Assembly (NCBI RefSeq): GCF_018398335.1
Contig: NZ_JAHBRX010000005.1
Span: 29,898-93,897, forward strand
Length of the DNA: 64,000 nucleotides
From: Chelatococcus sp. HY11
GTDB taxonomy: Bacteria > Pseudomonadota > Alphaproteobacteria > Rhizobiales > Beijerinckiaceae
Direction of reading: 5' to 3'
Position 1 is the stretch's first letter, and each line of letters starts with the position of its first letter. The notes under the pieces are model-generated. The model saw only the letters and a list, made by a program, of their open reading frames with translations, searched no databases and was not told the DNA's origin. Both the position numbers and the translations under genes were made by a program. Positions 43,714 to 53,439 of this stretch are shown here, in pieces.

Positions 43714-44530
43714 GGCGATGTCACCTTAACTTACGTTCTGGCGCGCCGAATGGGTTGAGCATCGCGGATTGATTTCAGGCCATGGTTCCCGTCACAGCTT
43801 TCCACGCCGCGATCGCCTGAAGGCGGTGCAGGTAAACCTCGACTGCGGATCGTTGGGAACGGGGTGGGACGAAGAGATTTCGGACAGCGGAGAAGATCGA
43901 GACGAAGCGTTGCAGGCTTCCGGGTGATCGAAACCCCTGCATCATTCGCTCCCGCTTTCGTAATGGTACGTGCGAATTCTCGGCGCGGTTGTTAAGGCCC
44001 TTGTGTGATCGATGATCGACATTTGGCATGATCTGGCGATGCGCCGCACCATAGGAGCGCAGCTTGTCGGTAATCATCCGCTTCGGCGCGATGCCCTGCT
44101 TCTTCAAAAGTCGAGCCAGCAATCGCTTGGCCGCCTTGGTATTGCGGCGGGCCTGGACGATCTCGTCAAGCACATAGCCATCCTGATCAACAGCGCGCCA
44201 CAACCAGTGTTTCCTGCCGGCAATGGTGATGACCACCTCGTCGAGATGCCACACGTCATTCCGGCTGGGCTTCTTGCGATGAAGGCGACGTGCATAGTCT
44301 GGGCCGAACTTCTTTACCCAGCGGCGGATCGTTTCATAGGAGACGACAATGCCACGCTCCAGCAGCATTTCTTCGACAAGACGCAGGCTCAGCGGAAATC
44401 GGAAGTAGAGCCACACTGCGTGTGCGATGACCTGGGGAGGGAAACGATGGCGCTTGTAGCTGATGGATGAGGTGTTCATCCAGGTGCGTATATCACAATG
44501 CTACTCACAAGCCGTTACCGTGACATCGCC
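43714..44530 (-). mobile_element. IS6-family element (right copy)
   Basis: This 817-bp copy is identical in its frames to the one at 15641 and has the same orientation and GGCGATGTCAC ends. Flanks are CCTCGAGC (left) and ACGACAAT (right), not duplicated. Together the copies bound 27.3 kb of catabolic genes as a pseudo-compound transposon. Confidence 0.92.
43775..44479 (-). CDS. IS6-family transposase (right copy)
   Basis: The 234-residue protein is the same, residue for residue, as that of the left copy, with all three catalytic regions (WHLDEVVITI, MITDKLRSYG, NNRAENSHVP). Identity of the two copies indicates recent duplication or gene conversion. Confidence 0.95.
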   Translation of the reverse strand: MNTSSISYKRHRFPPQVIAHAVWLYFRFPLSLRLVEEMLLERGIVVSYETIRRWVKKFGPDYARRLHRKKPSRNDVWHLDEVVITIAGRKHWLWRAVDQDGYVLDEIVQARRNTKAAKRLLARLLKKQGIAPKRMITDKLRSYGAAHRQIMPNVDHRSHKGLNNRAENSHVPLRKRERMMQGFRSPGSLQRFVSIFSAVRNLFVPPRSQRSAVEVYLHRLQAIAAWKAVTGTMA

Positions 44531-44531
44531 A

Positions 44532-44579
44532 CGACAATCATTGTCGCCATTTGGCGTTCTGCCCGAAACGAGCAGAACG
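44532..44579. repeat. Two perfect palindromes next to the right IS6 copy
   Basis: CGACAATCATTGTCG (44532-44546) is a 7+1+7 palindrome. CGTTCTGC (44555-44562) and GCAGAACG (44572-44579) form an 8-bp stem with a 9-base loop. They start one base after the IS end and may be a truncated end of another element or a recombination site. Confidence 0.6.
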
Positions 44580-44735
44580 CGCACCTTACGTTGCGCGGTG
44601 CCGCATCGACCAAGGGTCAAATTGGCTGCCGCTCATCTAAGCGTCACTGAGCTTCGTAACGTACGCAATGTCTACACACGTTTGTCAAATTGATCGCTCT
44701 TCTCACTCGTCCCTGCTCGTTAGAAGCGCGAGCCG

Positions 44736-45038
44736 TTATGCGACTTTCTTAGCGCTCATTTTTGAGAGCTGTTCCATCGTGTAGACGGGGATGGTCACGT
44801 GGAGCTCAATGTCGTGCTGCTGGACGAAGAAGTAGATTTGACCTGCAGCGATCGCGTTGGTCATCTCTCTGGCAATCGCCACGAGATCCTCGGAGAGCCA
44901 TGGTTCATCATCAGGGGTATGCGACAGCTCACGGAGAGCATGTTTCGCGCCTTCAGCATCGAGCGCTACCCGGCTCGTCACGCTCTCGACAGCCCCTCTG
45001 GCGACGACTACTCGCGTGACGGAATACACCTTACTCAT
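44736..45038 (-). CDS. Hypothetical protein
   Basis: The 100-residue protein has a good ribosome site (GAGGAAGG) before its ATG. The text is protein-like (SKVYSVTRVVVARGAVESVT, then EDLVAIAREMTNAIAAGQIY) and acidic-basic mixed, with no signal peptide, membrane segment or known motif. It is an orphan between the right IS6 copy and a membrane-protein gene. The 156 bp to the IS6 end and the 342 bp upstream (45039-45380) show no other gene. Confidence 0.65.
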   Translation of the reverse strand: MSKVYSVTRVVVARGAVESVTSRVALDAEGAKHALRELSHTPDDEPWLSEDLVAIAREMTNAIAAGQIYFFVQQHDIELHVTIPVYTMEQLSKMSAKKVA

Positions 45039-45380
45039 CAGAACCTTCCTCTCGTACCATACGCATCATGTTAGTCAGACGGTGGTACTGGCCGGTCCGT
45101 CTGAGATAATGGACCCAGGGGATTGTCTCCCAACTGACGTGTATGCCGGCATCCGACAGCCTTCGTGCATCGGACCCGAGACGCTAGCTCCTCGGTCCTT
45201 GTGCGTTCGAACCCTTGGTCCTGTTCGAGCGCGGTATGTGAATGGGCAAAAAAACGAGCATTTGACGTGTTGGCGATTGCTCGCCTTGCCAGCTCACTTA
45301 AAAACCGGAGGGAAGGAAATTGGCCCTGACATCGCCTCTTCATAGGCGAACAAAAAACAGAGAAAGAGAACAACAGGAAT
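45039..45380. other. Intergenic stretch without a recognised gene
   Basis: Open frames in these 342 bp are poor in composition and lack ribosome sites. No repeat, terminator or promoter stands out. Confidence 0.5.
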
Positions 45381-45983
45381 TTACCTAGCACTAGGAACTC
45401 TCATGAGGGCTTGTAACCATTTGTCTCCTTCAACTGAAGCGTGTGGTTGGGCGGCGATGAACTCAGCCAATGCGTCGCGGTGCCTGCGGAACGAAGGGGT
45501 AAACGTGACGAAAGTTGGACCTCCCCACGCAAGATCGCTTGGTCGAACTACTGGCATGAAGCAATTCAACTGGGCCAGTCGGCTAAACGGCACCTTATCA
45601 ACGTCGATCCAAAACTCCGGCGGATCCTTCTTGAGAAGAAACAGTAAAAGACCTCTCTCATAGTTGGAGAGAGAACCTGAGATGGTTTTCACATAATGCA
45701 GTTCCATCTCTAGCCTGAGTTGATGTTCGGCATGTGTTTTCCGTTGGCTTGCGATACGTCGTATAAGCACGACACCATTTCCCAGGGCGCATACGATGAT
45801 GATTGCTGCGCCTACGAGAACGCAGAGGCCAGAGAATCCCCGGAGAGAAGCAAGAGCATCGGCGTAGGGCCATTCATAGAGCTCCGCCGAATAGAGCAGT
45901 GTACCGAGCACCACTAGCAGCAAGCCATGGGGAAGTGAACGCTCCCTAAGCGAATTCACAAAACCTGCAATCCATTCTGGCAT
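45381..45983 (-). CDS. Membrane protein with two N-terminal spans, possibly SieB-like
   Basis: The 200-residue protein has two predicted membrane spans (about residues 18-36, HGLLLVVLGTLLYSAELYEW, and 49-73, GFSGLCVLVGAAIIIVCALG) followed by a soluble C-terminal domain (SGSLSNYERGLLLFLLKKDP). The layout, with a YERGLLLFLL helix after the spans, reminds me of superinfection-exclusion B-type proteins of phages and prophages, but the match is by memory only. It lies alone near IS elements. Confidence 0.55.
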   Translation of the reverse strand: MPEWIAGFVNSLRERSLPHGLLLVVLGTLLYSAELYEWPYADALASLRGFSGLCVLVGAAIIIVCALGNGVVLIRRIASQRKTHAEHQLRLEMELHYVKTISGSLSNYERGLLLFLLKKDPPEFWIDVDKVPFSRLAQLNCFMPVVRPSDLAWGGPTFVTFTPSFRRHRDALAEFIAAQPHASVEGDKWLQALMRVPSAR

Positions 45984-46172
45984 TGTGCGCCTCGCTTAAT
46001 CAGTGCGACCTTATCATCTACGGCGCGGCTTGACGATACGTCGTAGCCGTTACGCTGTATATGTTGCCTGGGCACATATAGTGCGACCTCGGCACCGCTT
46101 ACTGTTGATTTCCGCCGAGAAGTGACCCTGGATTTCCACTGAGAAGTGACCCGGGCTGATGGTGGTCTGGGG

Positions 46173-46967
46173 TCAAGTGGTGGTCAAGTTTCGCGGCTTC
46201 TCCCTGGTTGGCTTTGGTGGCTTTGCCGAGCTGCTCTTGAAGCGGAAGCTGTCATTGCCGGTCTCGAGGATATGGCAGTGATGGGTGAGCCGGTCGAGCA
46301 AGGCTGTGGTCATCTTGGCGTCGCCGAAGACGGTAGCCCATTCGGAGAAGCTGAGATTGGTGGTGATGACCACGCTGGTGCGCTCATAGAGCTTGCTCAG
46401 CAAGTGGAACAGCAAGGCGCCGCCGGAGGCGCTGAACGGCAGGTAGCCGAGCTCATCGAGGATGACGAGATCGGCATGGACGAGCCGGCCGGCGATCTGA
46501 CCGGCTTTGCCCTGAGCCTTTTCCTGTTCGAGGGCGTTGACGAGCTCGACGGTGGAGAAGAAGCGGACCCGCCTGTGATGATGCTCGACGGCGTGGACGC
46601 CAAGAGCCGTGGCGATGTGGGTCTTGCCGGTGCCCGGCCCTCCGATCAGGACGACGTTGTGCGCGTCGTCGAGGAACTCGCAGCGATGGAGCTGGCGCAC
46701 GAGCGCCTCGTTGACCTCGCTGCTGGTGAAGTCGAAGCCGGCGAGGTCGCGATAGGCCGGGAAGCGCGCGGCCTTGAGCTGGTAGGCGGTCGATCGCACC
46801 TCCCGCTCGGCGGTCTCGGCCTTCAGGAGTTGCGAGAGGATCGGCATGGCAGCCTCGAAGGCGGGAGACCCCTGTTCGGTGAGTTCGGCGACGGCTTGCG
46901 CCATGCCGTGCATCTTGAGGCTTCTCAGCATGATGACGATGGCTCCGCTGGCCGGATCATGACGCAT
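46173..46967 (-). CDS. istB: IS21-family helper ATPase IstB
   Basis: From the ATG 46967 the protein has 264 residues; it overlaps the istA end by 11 bp. It has an AAA+ core with Walker A ([17 protein letters not shown]) and Walker B ([13 protein letters not shown]), plus the IstB C-terminal part ([20 protein letters not shown]). It assists the IstA transposase in target selection. The open frame opposite (46146-47039) is a shadow. Confidence 0.95.
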   Translation of the reverse strand: MRHDPASGAIVIMLRSLKMHGMAQAVAELTEQGSPAFEAAMPILSQLLKAETAEREVRSTAYQLKAARFPAYRDLAGFDFTSSEVNEALVRQLHRCEFLDDAHNVVLIGGPGTGKTHIATALGVHAVEHHHRRVRFFSTVELVNALEQEKAQGKAGQIAGRLVHADLVILDELGYLPFSASGGALLFHLLSKLYERTSVVITTNLSFSEWATVFGDAKMTTALLDRLTHHCHILETGNDSFRFKSSSAKPPKPTREKPRNLTTT

Positions 46968-48495
46968 GGCGTGCCTCCCTGGCTCGACGCAGGGCGTCAT
47001 AGCGTTCCACATTGGCCTGAGGCTCGGTGGTCAGCGTGAGAGAGGCAGGAGCCAGGATGGGTGGCGTGCTCAGCGGCGTGCCGTCGATCAGCCGGTGCAG
47101 CAGGTTGAGGATGTGGGTCTTGGTCGGCACGCCGGCCTTGAGAGCGAGTTCGACAGCCTCGAGCACGACCTGCTCGTCATGCTGGAGGACCAGGGACAAG
47201 ATCTCCACCATCTCGCGGTCACCGCCTGGCCGCTTGAGCAGATGCTGCTGCAGGGACCGGAAGGCCGGCGGCATCTCGGCGAAGGGGGCGCCGTTGCGCA
47301 GGGCGCCGGGCTTGCGCTGGACCACGGCTAGATAATGGCGCCAGTCATAGACGGTCCGGCTCTGGCGATCATGGGAGCGCGCGAACACCCTTTGATGCTC
47401 GCAGATCACCTGTCCCTCGGCGACGACGACGATCCGGTCGGGATAGACCCGCAGGCTCACCGGGCGGTTGGCGAAGGAGGCCGGCACGCTGTAGCGATTG
47501 CGCTCGAGGTGGACGAGGCAGGTCGGGGAAACGCGCTTGGCGTGTTCGACGAAGCCGTCGAACGGCCGCGGCATCGGCATCAGGTGGCGGATCTCCTCAG
47601 CCCACACATCGGCGATCGAGCCGGGTTGCGCGCCGTGCTCGATCTGTGTCCATAGCTCCCGGCACCGGGTCTCCAGCCACTCGTTCAAGGCCTGCAGCGA
47701 GGGGACGTTCGGCATGGGTTGCCACAGCCGATGGCGGGCATCCTGTACGTTCTTCTCGATCTGCCCCTTCTCCCAACCGGAGGCCGGATTGCAGAACTCC
47801 GCCTCGAACAGGAAGTGGCTGACCATGGCCGAGAAGCGGATGTTGACCTGGCGCTCCTTGCCCCGGCCGACCTTGTCGACGGCGGTTCGCATGTTGTCGT
47901 AGATGCCCCGCCGCGGCACACCGCCCAGCACCCGGAAGGCGTGGTTGTGAGCATCGAAAAGCATCTCGTGGGTCTGCAGCAGGTAGGCTCGGAGCGTGAA
48001 GGCGCGGCTGTAGGACAGCTTCACATGAGCTACCTGCAGCTTGGTACGCTCGCCGGCGATGATCGCCCAGTCCTCCGACCAGTCGAACTGGAACGCCTCG
48101 CCCGGCACAAAGGCCAGCGGCACGAAGGTGCCGCGGCCGCTGGTCTGCTGCTCGCGCAGCCGGGCTTCCTTCCAGTCCCGGGCGAAGGCCGCCACCCGGT
48201 TGTACGACCCCTCATAGCCCAGCGTCACGAGATCGGCGTGCAGTTGCTTGACCGTGCGCTTGTGCTTACGCGACTTGCCACTCTCGACCCGCAGCATCGC
48301 CGCGAGCTTGTCGGCATAGGGATCGAGCTTGCTCGGTCGGTCGGGAACCTGAAACTGGGGCTCGACACGGTCCGCCCGCAGGTACTTGCGCACGGTGTTC
48401 CGTGAGAGGCCGGTGCGGCGGGATATCTCCCGGATCGAGCTACGATCCCGATGATGCCAGCGTCGGATGACGCTCAATAACTCCATGTCGATCAC
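46957..48495 (-). CDS. istA: IS21-family transposase IstA
   Basis: The 512-residue protein has an N-terminal helix-turn-helix ([20 protein letters not shown]), a DDE integrase core ([40 protein letters not shown], then [18 protein letters not shown]) and the C-terminal beta domain. It appears intact. The first ATG of the frame is used; another lies three codons in. Confidence 0.95.
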   Translation of the reverse strand: MIDMELLSVIRRWHHRDRSSIREISRRTGLSRNTVRKYLRADRVEPQFQVPDRPSKLDPYADKLAAMLRVESGKSRKHKRTVKQLHADLVTLGYEGSYNRVAAFARDWKEARLREQQTSGRGTFVPLAFVPGEAFQFDWSEDWAIIAGERTKLQVAHVKLSYSRAFTLRAYLLQTHEMLFDAHNHAFRVLGGVPRRGIYDNMRTAVDKVGRGKERQVNIRFSAMVSHFLFEAEFCNPASGWEKGQIEKNVQDARHRLWQPMPNVPSLQALNEWLETRCRELWTQIEHGAQPGSIADVWAEEIRHLMPMPRPFDGFVEHAKRVSPTCLVHLERNRYSVPASFANRPVSLRVYPDRIVVVAEGQVICEHQRVFARSHDRQSRTVYDWRHYLAVVQRKPGALRNGAPFAEMPPAFRSLQQHLLKRPGGDREMVEILSLVLQHDEQVVLEAVELALKAGVPTKTHILNLLHRLIDGTPLSTPPILAPASLTLTTEPQANVERYDALRRAREARHAS

Positions 48496-48605
48496 TCCGC
48501 TGTCCCCCGCGATGCCGCGTGAGACGTGGTGAAAACATGGGTCACTTCTCGATGGAAAAATCCGATGCTGCCGGGTCAGATCTCAGTGGAAATCAACAGA
48601 GTAGG

Positions 48606-48657
48606 ATCTGTTCGAGAATGGGCATGGATGGACAGTGCATGAGGCTACTGAGAGCGA
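48606..48657. repeat. Remnant of an IS5-family left end
   Basis: GTTCGAGAATGGGCATGGAT followed by GGACA, GCATGAGGCTACTGAGAGCGA is a diverged copy of the first 60 bases of the IS5 element at 37985 (TTTGAGAATGGTCATGGATG...). The rest of that element is gone; the IS21 end is adjacent. Confidence 0.7.
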
Positions 48658-48660
48658 CAC

Positions 48661-49443
48661 GGGCCAAATGCCCAGCTTCACGCATTTCGTGGGTCGGTTC
48701 TTTGGTACCTGTGTCGAGCTAGTGAACAAACGTCTTCCCTGGTGACCACGCTTAGACCTTTTCCGCGAGAGAGTCGGCTTCTTCGTCGCCTTCGTCCTTC
48801 TCGTCAGAATTATCCCTCCGTCGGTCACAAGCGTTCGAGATCCCCTGGACGAATGTCATCCAGCAGACCAGGCAGCTGTTCGGAGATCATGCATCGTTTT
48901 CGCTTCGCAGTCGTGGAGGTACCTATAATGAGTTGAATGCATCCCACCAGCGCTCAAAGACGTGCTTTGGTTCGAGGCCATCGAGGTCCAGAAGAACATA
49001 CAGTATTTTGCGGATAAATGTGCATACCGCCATGGACGTCGTCTTGAGGTCACCTGAATTCTCGACGCCGCTCTTCTAGGCAAACCGAGTGAATCAATGG
49101 CTTTCGTCCGTTCATACTCTCAATTGGTCGACGGTGGAACGTTGTTTAAACAAGATCGCTCCATGAACATCGCGAACACGCATCCCGTCAAGCCTCTGTA
49201 ATAGCTCTGTCCCGAGCGGGTAGATCCGGACGAGAATGCAGCATGAATCTATGTGCTCCCGTTAGAACGTATGTTAGTCAAAGAGCTCTCCGTCTCGAAC
49301 AGCCTCTTGTGAGAAAACGTAGAGGCGGATATGCATCGATCGCCCCTCTTTTGAGCCGAGAGAGTTCTTTGCATATCTGTTTCCGACGCGCTATTTAACG
49401 CCAGTGCGAGTTGTTTTATGTGGATACAAAAGTTTTCATGTCC
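48661..49443. other. 783-bp stretch without a recognised gene
   Basis: Only short frames are found, none with a ribosome site and a family motif. Some minus-strand text near 48830-48890 (SEQLPGLLDDIRPGDLERL) could be the end of a lost gene. The base composition drifts towards AT at its right side, near the HUH/Rep-like gene. Confidence 0.45.
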
Positions 49444-50046
49444 TTATCGAGAAGGGAGTTTTCTTTGCCAATAGAAACTTATGATGGATGATTCACCGGT
49501 ATTTAAATATGTTTTCAGGCAATATTGTAGAATGCGATTCCTAACGCTGTCGACATCACAGATATCGATCTTAAGGTTTCCTTTCAGAAAGATTCTAGCG
49601 ACGTCACGATGCAAGTATTTTTTTACAATCATATTCTCGAAGGCTGCTACTCTACTATTTTCGACAGCAAGAATGCCATGCAAGTGCACGCCATTTACCG
49701 GGGAAGAAGTCGAGAATATGGGATCGTCGCCAGCAATAAACGCAACGACATGATTGTGAGGTTTATGGGAGGGATTGCGATAAAGCCGCCGGTTAAGTTC
49801 CATGTAGAACTTATAGAATTTCCGCAACAGAGCGCTGTATACCACTAAGGCCATCGGCGAGACCGTACGTCTGTCATTCTCGGTCAGATGTGAAGATAGG
49901 CTATGACATTGACTAATCGTAATAAAGTAGTATGTGTATATACGGCCATTAGTTTTTTCTTGTAACCATGATAGCCAGCTGCGTGTCAGTTTGACTGCGT
50001 ATACGGGATCTTTTGCCCTCAATTTTGTAAGCGTTCGTAGTTTCAT
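49444..50046 (-). CDS. HUH/Rep-like endonuclease candidate
   Basis: The 200-residue protein shows three motifs in the order and rough spacing of HUH replication initiators: motif I-like YYFITIS (residues 39-45), motif II-like GVHLHGIL (119-126, with His121-x-His123), and motif III-like YCLK (175-178, YxxK). Such enzymes nick DNA with the motif III Tyr, in rolling-circle replication or transposition. No helicase domain is present. The gene is AT-rich, unlike its neighbours, which suggests foreign origin. The upstream region has palindromes at 50109 and 50167. The assignment rests on these motifs only. Confidence 0.5.
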   Translation of the reverse strand: MKLRTLTKLRAKDPVYAVKLTRSWLSWLQEKTNGRIYTYYFITISQCHSLSSHLTENDRRTVSPMALVVYSALLRKFYKFYMELNRRLYRNPSHKPHNHVVAFIAGDDPIFSTSSPVNGVHLHGILAVENSRVAAFENMIVKKYLHRDVARIFLKGNLKIDICDVDSVRNRILQYCLKTYLNTGESSIISFYWQRKLPSR

Positions 50047-50108
50047 TATAGATAATATTTCCCAAGTTATTTTGATTTTGTATGGATATGATGATTTGTT
50101 TAGTTAAT

Positions 50109-50122
50109 TTAGACATGTCTAA
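50109..50122. promoter_or_regulatory. Palindrome upstream of the HUH/Rep-like gene
   Basis: TTAGACATGTCTAA is a perfect 14-bp palindrome 63 bp before the start of the minus-strand HUH/Rep-like gene. It could be an operator. A possible 61-residue frame starts over it, but its composition is poor. Confidence 0.4.
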
Positions 50123-50166
50123 GCTTACCTCCAAGAGCAGTCCTGGTGGTATTGGTAATCCTACGT

Positions 50167-50206
50167 CGGCGTATGTGCCGGAATTTGCGCCGCCTTTCGG
50201 CGCCGG
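50167..50206. repeat. Hairpin cluster upstream of the HUH/Rep-like gene
   Basis: CGGC-GTATGT-GCCG (50167-50180) is followed by GCGCCG-CCTTT-CGGCGC (50187-50203), with CCGG at both outer sides. Such GC hairpins in an AT-rich setting near a Rep-like gene are where a nicking origin could lie (inference). Confidence 0.4.
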
Positions 50207-50428
50207 GTGTCAAGCTTTCGCCTACTCCCGGGACGCACAGTCTACATTCGACGTGGAGTGACTGATCAACGCAGTCATCTCTTCTATTTATATAATCTCA
50301 TGCTTGAGAGTCGAGCCGCGAGTTCCCTCAAGTGGCTGCGGATAACGAGTCTCTTTGGAGCTCGTTGTCCCAGAAGCAGCTCGTAGCCGAGTCATAATGA
50401 TCGGCTACGCGTTGGGCAATGGTTCGGC

Positions 50429-51010
50429 CTATGACTTGCCTGCATCGTGAATAATGCTGTAATCGAGCCCCAATTTTCCACGTCGCCAGCTGTTGACACT
50501 GTAGGTAGCAGCTTCAATCTGCACTTTCGCAATGTCATCGCGGTTCAACGGTTCCTGCGTGAACTTGCCGCCTTTTGACAAAGTCTGCCATGCGTTGATC
50601 CCATCTGACCTGAGCCAGGTAGTGAAGCTCGACTTCCCCGCTCGACCATTGCGGATGACGCTGCGCATGACTGGTGGGACGTGCTCCTGTTTGCCGTCAA
50701 CATAGCCCAGAATTGTTGGGTAGTTTCGAGGCGATAATCGCTTCGGTGGGGTAAACTGCTGGAGCCAAGCGTCTTGCAGTTGGAGCATCGTGAGCATCGC
50801 ATTCTCCACCGCAGCGAGGTGCTCATCTGCATTCAGGCTGGACCAGTCAGTCGGAGCAAGCGCGTTCTTTCCGAACGTGTGCACAAGAGACGAATAGTAT
50901 TGATCCGGGGAATTTTTGGCCTCTTCTTGGAACTTAGACGACCAATAAATGACCGCCTTCATATGATCATATTCTGCCGGCCGTTCTGAAAAATGACTAT
51001 ATATATACAT
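50429..51010 (-). CDS. Hypothetical protein
   Basis: The 193-residue protein starts at an ATG in an AT-rich leader and reads like a soluble protein (SSLVHTFGKNALAPTDWSSL, LTMLQLQDAWLQQFTPPKRL, NGRAGKSSFTTWLRSDGINA). GRAGKSS has a P-loop-like look, but the glycines do not fit a Walker A, so I do not call it an ATPase. No family is recognised. It is an orphan upstream of the HUH/Rep-like gene on the same strand, 380 bp away. Confidence 0.6.
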   Translation of the reverse strand: MYIYSHFSERPAEYDHMKAVIYWSSKFQEEAKNSPDQYYSSLVHTFGKNALAPTDWSSLNADEHLAAVENAMLTMLQLQDAWLQQFTPPKRLSPRNYPTILGYVDGKQEHVPPVMRSVIRNGRAGKSSFTTWLRSDGINAWQTLSKGGKFTQEPLNRDDIAKVQIEAATYSVNSWRRGKLGLDYSIIHDAGKS

Positions 51011-52599
51011 TTAATGCCTCTTTATTTTTAATATCCCGTTGTTCGGGCGCTGATATTATCAAATGCAATATGATGACGAAGCAGTGCACAAACGCCTTGG
51101 CCTAAACGACCGCTGCGCATTAGAAACAGGTCTACATCAAATGCTTTGATGGATTTGAAGGAACCCCAGTGTTGTGGCGTGTCCCTACTGTCCATTTCCT
51201 GGACGGCGACGCGTTGTAGCAGCGCCCCCCTGGAATGTCAACAGGGTCTTAAAGAAAAAGTAAGTAGTGACGTCTTGATGTCTGTAAACGTCTCAGCTTA
51301 TGTGGAAGGTTTGTTGCGAACATAACAATAGTTTCCTGTACGTGAAAAATTGTTCAAGCAAACCGAGAGGTCCGAATTTGCAGAGCCGTGACACCATATG
51401 TTGCACGCACCAATTGTACGTAGAGGGCTGCTGCCGGTAATGCGTGTGGGCCGCAGGCGGTGAGGCATATTGGGACGAACAACGGTTTTGAAATAGGCCC
51501 ACTAGCGACGATGTGGGTTGAGACGCGGACACGCAGTCGTCTGAATCAATCGCCAGCGAGGTTTTTGTTGCAGAATGAAGGCCTAGGGTCCGCCAACGCG
51601 TCGACGTCTAGGTAGTGGCAGGGAAGGGGATATGGTGGGTGCTACAATGACAACGAATGACCCGCCGTGGGACCGCGGGATTCGTACGGAGGGTGGTGAA
51701 GTTATTTATTCGGCCAGAATGCCGAAGCCGCCTTGGCGGACCCGTGCTGCTCGGCAATGCTGTTCATCTTCACAATGATTCCGTCGCCGTTTCGGGCCCG
51801 CTCTGGGTCAGTGCGCATAATAAGGACGTGGGGCGGGACTCTCTCCTCTACGTTGCGCTGGCGGCGGATTTCGATCTGCCGACCACATCTGAACGATGTC
51901 GTCTACGCTGGGCCGTTCCAAACGATAGTGCCCCTTTTTGCCAGTTACTCTGCTAGATGCGTTCGGGTTCGTCGCACCGGAGGCGGCAGAGTGTCAGCCG
52001 TTTAGTCGCGCGTGGGGGCCGCCGCCGATTTCGTTGTAAGTGGCGTTGCAAGGAGCCTCCATTTTAAGCCGATGTTGAAGACGGGGTCATAGTCAAGCTA
52101 CTGATCGTTGGATCTTTTCGGGTTATCCGAGCTCCTGCGCATGTCCCTATCCCATCCATTCCGGACTGCCGGCGAAGTGTTGATCCTCGCCGTTCAGGGG
52201 CTTATCGACCACGGGTCGCTTATGTGTTTTTCACCGACAGGCGCATGGTTAAAAAGCGTAAGAAAGATGGGTAAGCCTCGGTCAGCTCCACAGACTCTTC
52301 AAGGACACGTTCACGAGCGAGCGACGGGTGGGGGACGACAGTCCTATTCCGAAGGCATTGCTACGCCAGACGTTAAAGAGGCGCTCGTCGCGGCGTCATT
52401 GCGATTTGTGGCGTAGCCTTGTGTGTGGGCCAACAATCGCCACGGCTAAGCGAAAACCCGCCAAGCGGGGGAACGCCCTGGCGGGTTGGGGAGATGAATC
52501 AGAGTTTCTATCCGTCGGCTCGGAGATCGACGCTTTCTTCTAATCTATGGCAGCGGGAACGTCGGCGTCAAGCATCGACCCCTTAGTCGAAATCCTCGT
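51011..52599. other. 1.6-kb stretch without a recognised gene
   Basis: Frames of up to about 100 codons occur (for example around 51657-51956 and 52108-52416), but none has a good ribosome site, domain or convincing composition, and frames overlap on several phases. The stretch looks like decayed DNA between accessory genes. Confidence 0.5.
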
Positions 52600-52713
52600 T
52601 TGCCACGCTGGTTAACGGTCGCTAAAACCGTCAGAATTGACTTAGGCGGTGCCGTGTTCGATGGGGGTCAGGCACGGGTAGCGACATCGATCGGGCAGGT
52701 TTGGGGACCGGGT

Positions 52714-52917
52714 ATGGGGGACTATCCAGATGTGCGCGCTGATGGCGCGAACATAGAAATCGAGCTTGAACGGGGATTTAAGCTTGTCGCGTATGTCGGC
52801 GATCCCAAGGTTGCGGCCTTGCTCGAGGAACTCTGGAGCTTGAGGAATAGCTCACCAGTCCGCATAGCACGCTTGAAAAAGCATTTTCGTCAGACTGCGC
52901 CCACTCTCAAGAAATAA
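52714..52917 (+). CDS. Small hypothetical protein, paralogue of the one at 14276-14554
   Basis: The 67 residues from the ATG at 52714 (MGDYPDVRADGANIEIELER, then GFKLVAYVGDPKVAALLEEL) match the start of the 92-residue protein encoded at 14276-14554. The open frame extends upstream to 52600, but that part has no counterpart in the paralogue. The function is unknown. It ends beside a gene truncated by the second IS3 element. Confidence 0.55.
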   Translation: MGDYPDVRADGANIEIELERGFKLVAYVGDPKVAALLEELWSLRNSSPVRIARLKKHFRQTAPTLKK

Positions 52918-53110
52918 CCTCTTCGACGCGCAACGGCCCTTCGATCAGAACCTCAACTTTGCCCCGTGGCGCCTCATGCCAGTAGGCATGAGCACAATAG
53001 GGCACGTACTCGATAAAACCTTTAGACTGGTGCATTCCGATCATGTCGTAGTGTCCAAGATGTATTTTCGCGCTCGGATCTACGAGACGCACACGACACA
53101 GCTCGCCAAC
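52907..53110 (-). pseudogene. Hypothetical gene truncated by the IS3 element
   Basis: About 67 C-terminal residues remain (VGELCRVRLVDPSAKIHLGH, then GFIEYVPYCAHAYWHEAPRG). The frame runs into the IS3 end at 53111, so the N-terminus has been lost or lies beyond the element. No family is recognised. Confidence 0.5.
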
Positions 53111-53172
53111 TGACCTGAGACCCTGATCTTCCTCCAGATTTGAGTAGAGTCCGTCACTCACGGAGACGGACG

Positions 53173-53439
53173 ATGCGCCCCTCACGATTCACGGAAGAGC
53201 AGATCATCGGGATGCTGAAGGAGCAGGAGGCTGGAGCTGCGACGGCGGATGTCTGCCGCAAGCACGGCATCTCCTCGGCGACCTTCTACAAGTTCAAGGC
53301 GAAGTATGGCGGGATGGACGTGTCGGATGCGCGTCGGCTGAAGACCCTCGAGGATGAGAACGCCCGCCTCAAGAAGCTGCTCGCCGAGCAGATGCTCGAC
53401 AACGCGATCCTGAAGGATGTTGCCGCAAAAAAATGGTGA
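53173..53439 (+). CDS. IS3-family transposase OrfA (copy B)
   Basis: The 88-residue protein starts at the ATG before MRPSRFTEEQIIGMLKEQEA, then has the helix-turn-helix (TADVCRKHGISSATFYKFKA) and the leucine zipper (LKTLEDENARLKKLLAEQML) of OrfA proteins, close to the IS407 type. It overlaps orfB by 7 bp. Confidence 0.93.
   Translation: MRPSRFTEEQIIGMLKEQEAGAATADVCRKHGISSATFYKFKAKYGGMDVSDARRLKTLEDENARLKKLLAEQMLDNAILKDVAAKKW

Larger units (their letters stand above)
46103..48598 (-). mobile_element. IS21-family element
   Basis: The element is 2496 bp. Both ends start TGTTGATTTCC when read inward. Each end has two copies of the transposase-binding repeat GAGAAGTGACCC or a close variant: 46117-46128 and 46141-46152 on the left; 48539-48550 and 48573-48584 (inverted) on the right, the last with two changes. 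Multiple end repeats are typical of IS21. No target duplication is seen (TTAC left, GAGT right). Confidence 0.9.

Noticed and set aside
15633..44538. Classical composite transposon with 8-bp target duplication around the IS6 pair
   Set aside because: The octamers outside the two copies (GGTGTTTA and ACGACAAT) do not match, so one simple transposition event is not supported.
46146..47039. 297-codon + strand frame opposite istB, and 47719-48405 opposite istA
   Set aside because: Both are shadows of clear IS21 genes on the minus strand.
49949..50134. 61-codon minus-strand frame upstream of and overlapping the HUH/Rep-like gene
   Set aside because: Poor composition, overlaps the better gene by about 100 bp and starts over a palindrome that is more likely regulatory.
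50615..50640. Possible Walker A (GRAGKSS) in the hypothetical protein at 50429-51010
   Set aside because: The spacing GxxGxGK[ST] is not met and no Walker B is seen.
51657..52005. Overlapping + strand frames of about 90-100 codons
   Set aside because: No recognisable domain, two phases compete, and the setting looks like decayed DNA.
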